From NCBI GenBank assembly GCA_008828725.1, contig MEHQ01001178.1, forward strand, positions 98,870 to 162,869: a stretch of 64,000 bases of DNA, given 5' to 3'. Source of the DNA: Saccharina japonica (taxonomy: Eukaryota; Sar; Phaeophyceae; Laminariales; Laminariaceae). The position numbers were made by a program, and so were the translations under genes. Under the pieces are notes generated by a model, which saw only the letters and a list, made by a program, of their open reading frames with translations, was not told the DNA's origin and ran no database searches. How positions within the stretch are numbered: position 1 is the stretch's first letter; each line of letters starts with the position of its first letter. Shown in pieces: positions 48,449-57,800 of this stretch.

Positions 48449-48594
48449 CAGAAAAGGTTCCTGCCCATGCTGAAAGGGATCGCCAACGGGTCCGTCGTTA
48501 CGCGGTGGCCTGCGACGTTGATGAGCTGCGAAGCCAGATCCCCGTATCCCTCGCGTTCCATCAAGAGGCTGATCACCTGGGGGTCGGCCTCCGT
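48449..48594 (-). CDS. ATS1: Plastid-type GPAT, acyltransferase block I-II exon
   Basis: 146 bp with acceptor TTTTCTACGCAG and donor CTG|GTAAGTGC, a strong pair. It starts TEADPQVISLLMEREGYGDL and completes, with the NHQ that ends the 50702-50783 exon, the NHQTEADP signature. That is the NHX4D catalytic motif of glycerolipid acyltransferases, in the form special to plastid GPATs. It continues with AGHRVTTDP and PFSMGRNLF, matching the GDRVLADP and PFSIGRNL block (Arabidopsis ATS1, family knowledge). It ends two bases into a codon that would read C or W. The next family segment (CVYSKKH-like) should start the following exon, which I could not find. Present once in the window. Confidence 0.88.
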
Positions 48595-48639
48595 CTGCGT
48601 AGAAAACCGTTCAAGAAAACGGAAAAAACACAGCAAAAC

Positions 48640-49025
48640 CACCCGAGAAAAAACGGAAAACAGCACACGACCATTCGACAAACAACGAACATCAATCAGC
48701 GCAAAAAAAACAGCAGCAACACAAATAAACAACAACAACGAAAACATCAGCAACCCCGCCCCCCCCCCCCGACAGCGAAGAAATACCGGTTGAAACCAAC
48801 CGAAAAACCAACGAGCATTAGCGAAAAAATACCAAGCGATTCGACAGCGAGCATCAATCAGCAAAAATCATTCCAAAAAGCGAACATCACCAAAGAAACC
48901 ATTCGACTGCGAACATCAGCAAAAAAGCCCAGTCGACAGCGAAATAACACCAGTAAAACCATTCAACACGGAACACCAGCAAAAAGAAGCATTCGACAAA
49001 CAACGGACATCACCAAAACACATCA
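48640..49025. repeat. Degenerate tandem repeat, unit about 30-40 bp
   Basis: Repeating order ATTCGACAGCGAACATCA(G/C)(C)AAAAA with an A-rich filler. About eight diverged units in the intron between GPAT exons. Confidence 0.6.
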
Positions 49026-50046
49026 CTGAGACAGGTACAACGGCGACCAGGGACATCACCGATCACAGCGTTTCGACGAGCAAGCACGAAAAAAAAAGAA
49101 GGATATATACACTGCTGTACGTAGCACAAGGGGGCGGAGGAAAGAGACGACTCGTTACGGGTTTGTATCGTGCGGTCGAGCCGAAGCATAAACACGGGGG
49201 GGGGGGGGGGGGGGAGACATAGGGGGGGGAGGGGAGGAGACATAACGAACATGAAGATTGTAAGGCCAGTCAAATGAGTACCGGGTACTCCAAACAAAAG
49301 CATTGTCCGCAGATACATAAAGGACCGTTTTAGCACCTATCGCGTCGAAGCGTGCATGCTAAACAGAAGGCTTACACATGTGTCGAAAACCAATACACTC
49401 TGTCCCGAAATATAAGCACATTTTTCACATTAATATTAAATCAAAACAGTGCTTATATTTCGGGACATATTGGTACGTAACATCAACCAGTACGGCTACA
49501 GAAAAAAAAACGTCCCACACTAATCTCAAGTAGTACAAGAAGTGCAAGATGCGGTGCAACATCCTCTTGGGGCGAGGGGGGCACCACTCTACGTATTGCG
49601 CTCTTGTGCTTTCTTTCCTCGATCGGAGCGGACCGGTTCCCGGAACGGTCTCGAGCCCTTGTGTACATACTTGTATATATAATACATGTTTACGCTCTTT
49701 CCTCGTCCGCTCATGCAACTGCCACACCTGCACGACCAATCTTGCCGCATGCCAATACTGGCGCTCCTGTCGTCGAGTCAAGACAACTAATAAGCCGGCT
49801 GCCGTTATGCCCTCTTTTCCCTCAAAAGTCATCTCAGCAGCAGCATCAACTGACAATTCCTTCATACTACAGGAAGTCCTCAGCAGCACCAACCGACAAA
49901 AAAATAATTGTCAGAACAAGTCCTCAGCAGCAGAACACTGTCAAAATACACATGCAAACCGCAGCTACTGTGGCCACGACAGCTTGGCGCTTGCTTTTCG
50001 TACTCCCCCCCTGTTTATGGCTATACATATATACTGGTATATATGT
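49026..50046. other. Intronic stretch with a small MITE
   Basis: No exon recognised on the minus strand. Plus-strand frames at 49549-50055 cross simple sequence and are not supported. A G run lies at 49197-49214. The T-rich and CAG-like parts are simple repeats. Confidence 0.35.
49401..49467. mobile_element. Tiny MITE, TGTCCCGAAATATAAGCAC ends
   Basis: 67 bp with perfect 19-bp inverted ends (TGTCCCGAAATATAAGCAC and its complement) around a 29-base centre. Diverged relatives of one end are seen near 44866 and 12025. The target duplication is not clear. Confidence 0.65.
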
Positions 50047-50547
50047 ATAGGTTGAGTTGGCGTCGGTTGGCGACGACGCTGTAAAACACCCCTCTCTCAC
50101 TGCGCGAGCTAGACAACGAGGGTCCCGTTTTTGTTTTTTTTGGCGGTTACCAAGGCTGGCGGTCTTGTTAGATCATTTGTGTGGGGTTGAGAACCTCAAC
50201 TCCGCACAAACGGAATGATCGTATCACGTAGTGTGTATAAGGTAAGGCATCCATGAGGCAGTTACATAGTGCTCCCATTGCTGTCTCAGGAAGTGCCCAC
50301 ACCAGAAATTGAAGTAACTCATTGAAGCTATCATCCCTATGCAAGTCCGCCTCACAAGCGATTCTTAGCAGGATGCAGCTCACCCTCTATGCGACTCGCC
50401 CAACACCTCACGGCGCTTCGCGCTTGGTGCTAGTAATGTCTGCCTAGTCGGTGAAAACCCAACGTGCTCCGTTCCAGCATTGTGGGGATGCGAGGGTCTA
50501 TGGTCATACGACTACGGCCATGCATGAAAATGAAGTACCCCCCCCCC
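50047..50547 (+). mobile_element. Poly(C)-ended retroposon, longest intact copy
   Basis: About 500 bp. It starts TATAGGTTGAGTTGGCGTCG, passes a T-rich stretch (50130-50140), GGTAAGGCATCCATGAGGCA, CACACCAGAAATTGAAG, GCAGGATGCAGCTCACCC, GGTGAAAACCCAACGTGCTC and GACTACGGCCATGCATG, and ends in a C run (50538-50546). Copies elsewhere are cut at various 5' points but always keep the C end, the pattern of reverse-transcribed elements. No long ORF. Not recognised as a known SINE class. Confidence 0.75.
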
Positions 50548-50692
50548 GCCCCCTGCGCTTCGCGCTTGGTGCTAGCAATGTCTGCCTGGTCGGTGAAAAC
50601 CCGACATGCTCCGTCCTGGCATTGCAGGGATGCGAGGGTCTATGGTCATACAACTACGGCCATGCATGACATGCGGCTATTGGGTACACCCC
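50548..50692 (+). mobile_element. Poly(C)-ended retroposon, second copy in tandem
   Basis: CCCCTGCGCTTCGCGCTTGG to CATGCATGACATGCGG. The C end is replaced by GGTACACCCCCTACCC beside the GPAT exon donor. Confidence 0.65.
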
Positions 50693-50701
50693 CTACCCTA
50701 C

Positions 50702-50783
50702 CTGGTGGTTGGACAGCAAGAAGACGTTCTCGCCCTTGGCGAGGTACTCGGCAATCTTTGCTAGGTTTTCCTTGCCGGCAAGC
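50702..50783 (-). CDS. ATS1: Plastid-type GPAT, exon ending in NHQ of block I
   Basis: 82 bp with acceptor GAAACGCAG and donor CAG|GTAGGG. It encodes a charged helix (LAGKENLAKIAEYLAKGENV) and then FLLSNHQ, aligning with the KLQQGHNVVLISNHQ stretch of plastid GPATs (family knowledge). It ends in phase 0 and joins exactly to TEADP of the 48449-48594 exon. The start phase leaves one base for the previous codon. Upstream exons (the HKAIREPFDYY-like substrate-binding helix bundle and a plastid transit peptide) were not found between here and the right end. They are either beyond the window or unrecognised. The exon sits between two poly(C)-ended retroposons. Confidence 0.85.
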
Positions 50784-50805
50784 CTGCGTTTCGCCACAGG
50801 GAAGG

Positions 50806-50905
50806 GGGGGGGGGGGGGGGTACTCATTTGTTGCTTGCCTTTAGTCATGAACACATTGTGACCATTGACCACGCATCCCTTTCCGAGACGGGGGGGGGGG
50901 GGGGG
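50806..50905 (-). mobile_element. Poly(C)-ended retroposon, second subfamily, reverse
   Basis: A G run (50807-50820), GTACTCATTTGTTGCTTGCC, GACCATTGACCACGCATCCC, then GAGACG and another G run (50890-50908). Confidence 0.6.
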
Positions 50906-50935
50906 GGGCATGGAAGAACGACAGGCGGGGGGGGG

Positions 50936-51235
50936 AAGCGAAAAGTCTAGTGAGCGAACGAACAAGAGGCGACAATCGACCACTCATTAATATTTCGTAG
51001 AGCTGTGAGTGTGCCGACTATTAAGCCGACGACAAGCGAGGGCAAGCGAAAAGTACTGTGGGCGAACGAACAAGGGGCGATAATCGACCAGTCAGGAATC
51101 AGAAGGGCTGGTGACGTTACCGATTATTAAGCCGACGACAAGCGAGGGCAAGCGAAAAGTCCTGTGGGCGAACGAACGAGGGCCGATAATCGACCAATCA
51201 GAAATAAACAGGGATATGGATTAGCCGAGTTTTAA
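50936..51235. repeat. Tandem repeat, unit about 107 bp, three units
   Basis: Units start AAGCGAAAAGT at 50936, 51044 and 51150 and contain GGGCGAACGAACAAGGGGCG, ATAATCGACCA and TTAAGCCGACGACAAGCGAG. A fourth unit lies apart at 52335-52455. Confidence 0.85.
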
Positions 51236-51897
51236 GGGATCCCTTCGGTCAAAAAAGAAAAGAAAAAATAGTCCTTGAATCTTTTATCAACAATACTGTT
51301 CGTCTTTTTGCAGTAGCAATACGTACTATTCCTGGTACAATAACACCCTATAGTTACTCCTTACCAAACACGGCATACTGTAGTTCCAGTACTAATGCTC
51401 AGACCCTCTCCCGACCAACGTATAGTAGCATGTTCGTTATGGTTCGTTATGGTCTCTAGGAGGTGCCGGGGCTCTTGGATCTGCAAGGGAGGGTACAGGC
51501 ACTGCTGTGTTCTACACCACGGAACGAAACTGCTCAGCAGCACGAACGTAGATCATTCCCAGAGCTCCTTTCCTGGTTGGTATCCACACTCTGCTTGCTG
51601 TGGCCGCGTAGGACGCTGCAGACAGTCGAACTGTTAATAGAGGCCCAGGTAGGTTCGCCTACTGTTGATAGTGCTCAGCGTTCTCGTCGAACCTCTGAGT
51701 TAAAACAGTACGAGTAGTAGCAGCAGCAGCCTGAGAAACTTCCATTGGTTCAGATTATTCTATTGGGTATATACCAGAAGTGTGGGGAGTCGTTTTGCCG
51801 TAAAAGAGGCACTTTTTTGTGATGAAAAACGCGCCGGATCGACCCGGCGCCTGACACAAAAAGGTCTGAAAAAACATATTCCACGGAGTAGGTCTGA
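51236..51897. other. No gene seen
   Basis: Open frames on the plus strand (51395-51717) have no splice-bounded coding block and no recognised domain. Confidence 0.35.
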
Positions 51898-52242
51898 GCT
51901 TTTTTTTGTCTTTTGTTTTCCCATCCCATTTATTATCTTCGCACTTCTGTCTTTCTCCCTCCCTAGTCGTAACTCAGATCCGGGGTCACAAAGCAGGCTC
52001 CTGTCCCTCCTCCCCACTACGGTTCTTGCCTTGATTTTTATCGCGCAGAGGGTTCAGCCTTCCCAACGCTCGTCGATTTTCATCGAATTTGGCTAACTCA
52101 CGCTCTCGCGCTTTCCGCTAGTCAAGATATTTTTTTGCGAGCAAAAGTCCCTGCGAGCATACACTCGGGAGGGGGCTCAAACTCGCGATCTTGGCTTTAA
52201 CAGGCTTCGTGGTTACCTGCTAGCACACCGGGGCGACCGGCT
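51898..52242 (-). mobile_element. tRNA-derived SINE, full length
   Basis: The minus strand starts GCCGGTCGCCCCGGTGTGCT with a B-box-like GATCGCGAGTTTGAGCC, then the shared body and an A-rich tail (T run at 51900-51908). The head is nearly the same as at 12244, so these two are the youngest type. Confidence 0.82.
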
Positions 52243-52334
52243 AGAACTACAGAAATGTCGTTTTCGGTAGCGAGTCATGCAAGATCAGAAATAGTATTGC
52301 AACTGAAGCAAAAACAAAAAAACTGCAGCCCCTC

Positions 52335-52455
52335 AAAGCGACGGGAAGCGAGGGGAAGCGAAAAGCCCGGTGGGCGAACGAACAAGGGGCGATAATCGAC
52401 ATATCATAAATAAGTAGGGCTGGGAGTTGGCCGACTATGAAGCCGACTACACATT
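52335..52455. repeat. Isolated unit of the 107-bp repeat
   Basis: GAAGCGAAAAGCCCGGTGGG, GGGGCGATAATCGAC and GGCCGACTATGAAGCCGAC match the units at 50936-51235, about 1.1 kb away and beyond the SINE. Confidence 0.75.
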
Positions 52456-52574
52456 GGTTGGCTTGGGTATCACAGCTAACCGTGTGCGGAATTCTGAGGA
52501 GTTTCTGCGTCTGTTTTTGTATCTGATGGGCGCAATTTTTGGCTCGACGTCTGTTGTTCATTGGCGAAGGTCTC

Positions 52575-52860
52575 TGCATACGTCTCGTGCAGATCATCTA
52601 CAGATCAGAGCACGATATAGATCATCTACATAGATCGTAGCCTGCTTGTTCAGGATATGTACAACTCGTAGTACAGACCCGACGCAGGAAACATGTGCTA
52701 CAACAGTAGATCGGGCGGATTGTACGCCCCCCCACGCGGCGACGTGAGCTAGATCATACAGATCATACAGATCATACAGATCAGGAACATAGCTGTGCTG
52801 AAATTTATTAAGCGGGAATCGATTATCTAGATCATGCTCTGTACGACGTGTACACAATCG
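52575..52860 (+). mobile_element. AGATCAT-type inverted-repeat element
   Basis: Inverted ends TCAGAGCACGATATAGATCA and, in complement, ACAGAGCATGATCTAGATAA. The interior has four AGATCATAC repeats (52751-52782), GACGTGAGCTAGATC and AAGCGGGAATCGAT. Related to 39790-40055 and 63585-63880. Confidence 0.6.
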
Positions 52861-53017
52861 TGGAAGGTTGCAAGTCGGATAGTTGGGTTACTTGGCCACC
52901 CAACTAATAACGACTAGTAATAGTACTCTGGACAGAAAATATAAGGACCATTTAGTCTTCATATAAAATGCTTGAACGTTCCGTATACTGTTGTCCAGAA
53001 TGGCAGCCTTCAAAAGT

Positions 53018-53192
53018 CCAGCCAAGGCATATGCCTTATCCAGACAAGGCATATGCCTTATCCAGCCAAGGCATATGATAATATACGCCTTATCCAGCCA
53101 AGGCATACGTTTTATCAAGCCAAGGCATATGCCTTATTCAAAGCCCTAGAAACAAGGCATGCCTTCTTCACAGCCAGGGCATACGCCTTATT
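53018..53192. repeat. Tandem palindromic repeat, AAGGCATATGCCTT
   Basis: About eight units of 20-25 bp, CCAGCCAAGGCATATGCCTT and variants. Each contains a 14-bp palindrome. Units become less regular to the right. Confidence 0.8.
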
Positions 53193-53304
53193 CACCTGAG
53201 CTGAGGCCTACTGCCTGCCGGCGTCGGGTCGCGTTTGAAGAGCGTCATAATTGGGCTACTATTACTACGAAGTATATTATTTCGATGTATGCTACGATAG
53301 GATC

Positions 53305-54466
53305 GGGGTAGCACTGTTTTCGCCTATAAATGTAGGAGGCCGTTTCTTATGCATTGTTTTTTAACGTTCATAAATGGACGGACCCCTTTTGACTCTTCTG
53401 TTTGTGACTTCATTTTGTTAAGTCTTATAGGCCGGTGTGTAGATTCTTATGCACGCGTATGGCAAAAAAACACGTTGTTTTTTGTGACACGGGGACCACT
53501 CAAGACGAGGTACCACACACATACCGGTATATATATACATATTTAAAAAAAAAAAAAAACAACAGCTGTGAGCTCGAGGATTTCGTCGAAGCTCATCTTT
53601 GCTAGCTGAGTGTAATACTTCGATCGCGCGTACTTACGGGTTTTATATGTCCACATATATTTTTTAAAAAAACATATATATAGTATGTACCATGTAAACA
53701 GCAGTAGTATTAGTAGAGCAGCTGAAGGTACGACGTACCCCGATCGTACTCACTGGTACCAAAAAAAAGATAGAATCGAGCTACCCCCACCATCGCCCAG
53801 CACGTGTCGCCTCTGCGCGCGCCCCGCTTTCGACGCCAAGCGAGCAGCGACGGCACCCAGATACAGAGCGTGCTCGGCGAGTCGAGAGTATCGTGTCGGC
53901 TTTCTAGTTGGTGGGCATGATAAAACAGAGGCGCACAGCAACAACAAACAGCGGTACAAGTATACCTGGTGGTGTGTATTGTACGAGCTGCCAGACAGAT
54001 CTCGTCTACGACAACAAACCCCTGACGAGCTATCACATCCACCGCATCGCCCCTCCCCGATGCCGTAGTGAGAGTTTCTGGCTGACGGCCGGGCGAGTGC
54101 AGGCTTGTTCTTGGTTGAGGGCCGGGCGAGCGTGGGCTTGTACGCGACCGCTTCAGTCTGTATATGCAGCAGCTCTTCGTACTGGTGTGCCGGGTAGATG
54201 TATAACACGAGTACTGCTGTTATAGTAAAAATAGTATGCATATAAAAACCTATACAATGGCTCAAATAATGAACATCAGTTTGTAACCTCTCTCTGACCT
54301 TGAAACAATTTGTGGGGCAGAATGATCGAGGTGGCCTGATCAAACTGGATGTTCCTATTTTTTTTTCGTGATCAAACTGCTTCGTTTTGAGTTGTGCATG
54401 AGACGCTGCTTGTTTTTGCCCTTTGATCAAAAGGGGTCCATTTATGAACCTCAAAAAAAAAAAAAA

Positions 54467-54501
<35 letters not shown>

Positions 54502-54775
54502 TAAGAAACGGCCTTACGAGGCAAATATTTGTGCCTGACTATTAATAATAGTATGCTCCTTCAAGCCAATATCGCTGGGATACCATTATTAATAGAGTTT
54601 TTACAATATTATTTGTGACACATATTAAAAAAGGCTTTGGGACAGTTCATCGGGGCTTAACTCTTCTTTTTTTTTTCTTCTTTTTTTTTTTCAAAATCAG
54701 TTTTTGGGTGAGGTATAGGGCGCATATACTATAATCAAGTGAAAACACAACCTCCTATAAATGAGGTGCTACCCC
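53305..54775. mobile_element. Possible inverted-repeat element, about 1.5 kb
   Basis: The left end is GGGGTAGCAC and the right end GTGCTACCCC. GGCCGTTTCTTATG and GTTCATAAATGGAC near 53338-53392 are matched in complement at 54434-54520. The order of the inner blocks is consistent with an inverted repeat, but the right outer part has inserted sequence and no target duplication is visible. A CAGCTNGCAAAG motif copy (53560-53650) and an ACA triplet tract (54466-54500) lie inside. Confidence 0.35.
53560..53650 (-). repeat. Dispersed motif, CAGCTNGCAAAG family
   Basis: Complement of the 44405 copy: ACAGCTGTGAGCTCGAGGAT, CATCTTTGCTAGCTGAGTGT, AATACTTCGATCGCGCG. Confidence 0.5.
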
Positions 54776-54844
54776 TGCAGTCATTACCCTCGGCCTTGTG
54801 CGGCAAGCGGCTTGAAGCAGAACAAGCATGATACGTATTCATAC

Positions 54845-54847
<3 letters not shown>

Positions 54848-54876
<29 letters not shown>
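54848..54876. repeat. (TAG)n microsatellite, left part
   Basis: TAG units up to the start of the LTR element. The rest of the tract follows the element at 63412-63507. Confidence 0.85.
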
Positions 54877-54878
<2 letters not shown>

Positions 54879-57800
54879 TGGGTGCCATGCTCTCGACCCA
54901 ACCGCCGCATGGATATGTCCTGCGTCGGTTCCACCATTCGTCGAGGTCATAGATATCTGTATCTTATTGTACTACTGTGGTCGTTCGTATTCCAAGACTA
55001 CTTGCCGTGTTCGGCAGCCCATATGTTGTCCCGTGCACAAGTAATGGCTGACGACACCCAAGGTCTTCGAATACGCAGCAAGGGCAGCCCCCCTTGCTCA
55101 CATCATCTCTTCGTATCGTTCATCCGGCTTGTCGTCAAGCCTGGATGCTCCAACAACCTGGCGTCTACTCGACGCTACACAGACAAGAAAGGAAAGTGCC
55201 ACAGGCTCGAGCAGAACCTGAGCCCCGTACTCATATTGGCGTCGACGACAAGCTTAAAGCTTGCGGCAGTTCCTTTTCTCTCGTTGATCTGAAAAAGGGT
55301 TAGTTTGATATTTTTCTTCAAAAATCGTATGAAGAAAAAAGTCGAAGGAAAACCAAAAGAAGTGTCGACTCATCGTAATGAGTAAAACACCGCTCCCATC
55401 GTTGGGATGAATTAAGGACGCTCTCCACCGCTCCCATCATTGGAATTAATGAAGGACGCTCTCCACCGCTCTCGTCGTTCTCAAGCGAAGGACGCTCTTC
55501 AATCGCCCTGGAATGGTCCTACTCTTCTTCTGGTATGGTGTGCTCCAATCTCGTTGGTAAGCGTTCGGGATCGAGTTCGACCATCCTGTTTCGTTTCCTA
55601 CAGCAAGCAGTGGATTAATCGTACGAACGAAAGATACTACGAGTATGTATGTAGTTTCGTTGAGCCCACATGCATCGCGCGAGCTGCGGAAATATTTATC
55701 AATCCCGCACCTTGTGTAGTTTCGTAAAACCCAAGTTGCGATGAACAGAACCAACCGTCTCTGAACCCACTTGGACCACCTACCTCAGTTGCGAAGCTGT
55801 ACCGTTCATACAGTCAGTGACAAACCAATCCGTTCTACGGTCGCCCTCCTACAACAGTTAGGTGTGCTTCGTCCGTTTGCAGACGAAGCAGCGTTGGATT
55901 GATCGAGTCGTAAATCGTTCTCCTGCTGATTTGTTTGTACGCTCGGACCATTGTACCGAGATAGAACAAGCAGTTTTCTTACACTGACTGGTACGTACAG
56001 CATTATCGTTGTAGTTGCCGTCATTACTGCTACTACTGCTGTTTAGGTTCGTACCCGTCGTACCAAGACCCGTTGCCGTGAACACTACTGCTAGGCTAAG
56101 AGTTGTCTGCCACCCGTCGTAACGGGGGGCACAGCAGCTGCAGTAAGGGTTACCCTCTGTAAGCGTTTACAAGTGGGGCGTTTTTGCTGTTTTTATGAGA
56201 ACAGACGCACCAACAAGCAATCGTACTGCTCTGACAAAATATAGATGTTTCGTATATCTTGATAAAAATGAAGACATGTAGCATGTGGTACGTTTGTGTT
56301 GACACGCGTAGTGTGATGTTGCGAAGGCCGTAACCTTACCACGCCAATCCCAGCGCATACGAACTGGCAAGTGCCATTAGTACCACAATCGTTTGTCGGA
56401 ATCTCGGCAAGCCGGGTCATTTTCTATCAATTGTCATGAAAGGCAGTAGCGGTAGGTCATATTTCGTGAGTGATCTATCCGCTTCAACAAAAACAAAAAC
56501 AAAAAAAATCGAGTATAACCAACCAACCAACTCTCTTATTTTTCGTACGGAGAGTTGGACAACATGCAAACAACACAAATCTAATACTCGTAGCTGCGAA
56601 TATTGTGGAGTACCAGGTATGCGTGACCGTGCGACCGTACCCATAGGTGTCATACGTATGACACAGCAGTATCAAACAGCAGTCAAGTTTGAACACATGG
56701 TACTCGTACTGTAAACGTAAGTACCAATGTATCGGTACCACAGACATCGCGAGGTCTCGTGTGTACTATTGAAAATGTACTCGTACGTACTGAGGTTTTG
56801 AAATGTGTTGTTTTGCCGCGCACGTCTGTCACGTACTATTTATTACTCGGTGCATTACTTGGTACCCGTACGTACCTCCTCTACCTCGTTTCTCGTATCA
56901 CACATACAACATGTACAATTAGTTGTTGTCGTTTCGTATTTTTCTGTTTTCGGTGTTTCTCTGTTCTTCGTTGCTATTAAACAATAATTGCGCCGCACGC
57001 AAACATTGGTGCCGGAAGCGTACTATTTCTGCAATGTACGACATGTCGTCATGTCGTGGACTGATCATCGAACCAGAAAAAGCAACCGATGGTTGTATGC
57101 ACGTACATACTGCCTGTTCAACGTGCTGATATGTATCACGTCAAGTCGGGCAGATCCTCACAGCAGCAGCAGCAGCAGCAGCACAGCAATAGCCGTACGT
57201 ATTGTGTCGCTGTATATATGCTGGAATTGCCTCGTGACTTATTATTGTTGTGAAAAAAATAGTTACGCCTGAACTTGTCTCACCACCGTTTGTGGTGTAC
57301 AAGTCTTCGTGTGTGCTGCCAATCGTTATGATGTGATCTTCTTGTTCATGATACGCAAGGCGTTATTCCTCGCCGTAAGACGTGCGTATTACACCATCCA
57401 CCCACTCAGCACCACTGTAGTGTTCACCGTGCACTACACTTGACGTTATATATCTCGATTGGAAAATACAGCGTCTAAAACATCCGTACAGCACTCTTTT
57501 CATATGGTCAGCAATCCTACCGGTTGAGTATAAAGCTCGTTCAGGATTGGTCGTATCCATCCGTTGTCAACCTTCGTCGCAACCGTGTAATAAAGCGCAT
57601 ACTGAAAGTTTGCACAATTGTAACTGATACGTTATTTTAACGCCGTTCACTGCTGTGGCGCACCTATCGTTACCGCGTTACAGATACACGTGAAATCGTA
57701 CTGCTGCAGTATATTCCGAGCATACTCTCAGAAACTGAGAGGTATCATTGAGGAAAGCGAGCTATCGTAGCTCAAACTGTTGCCTCGTGGCTACTGCAAC

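Noticed and set aside
50936-51235. CRISPR-like array
   Set aside because: The repeats are about 107-bp tandem units without short repeats and unique spacers, in a nuclear genome.
53750-54502. 250-codon minus-strand frame
   Set aside because: It begins in an ACA triplet tract and mixes simple sequence. There is no conserved motif and no support from splice signals.
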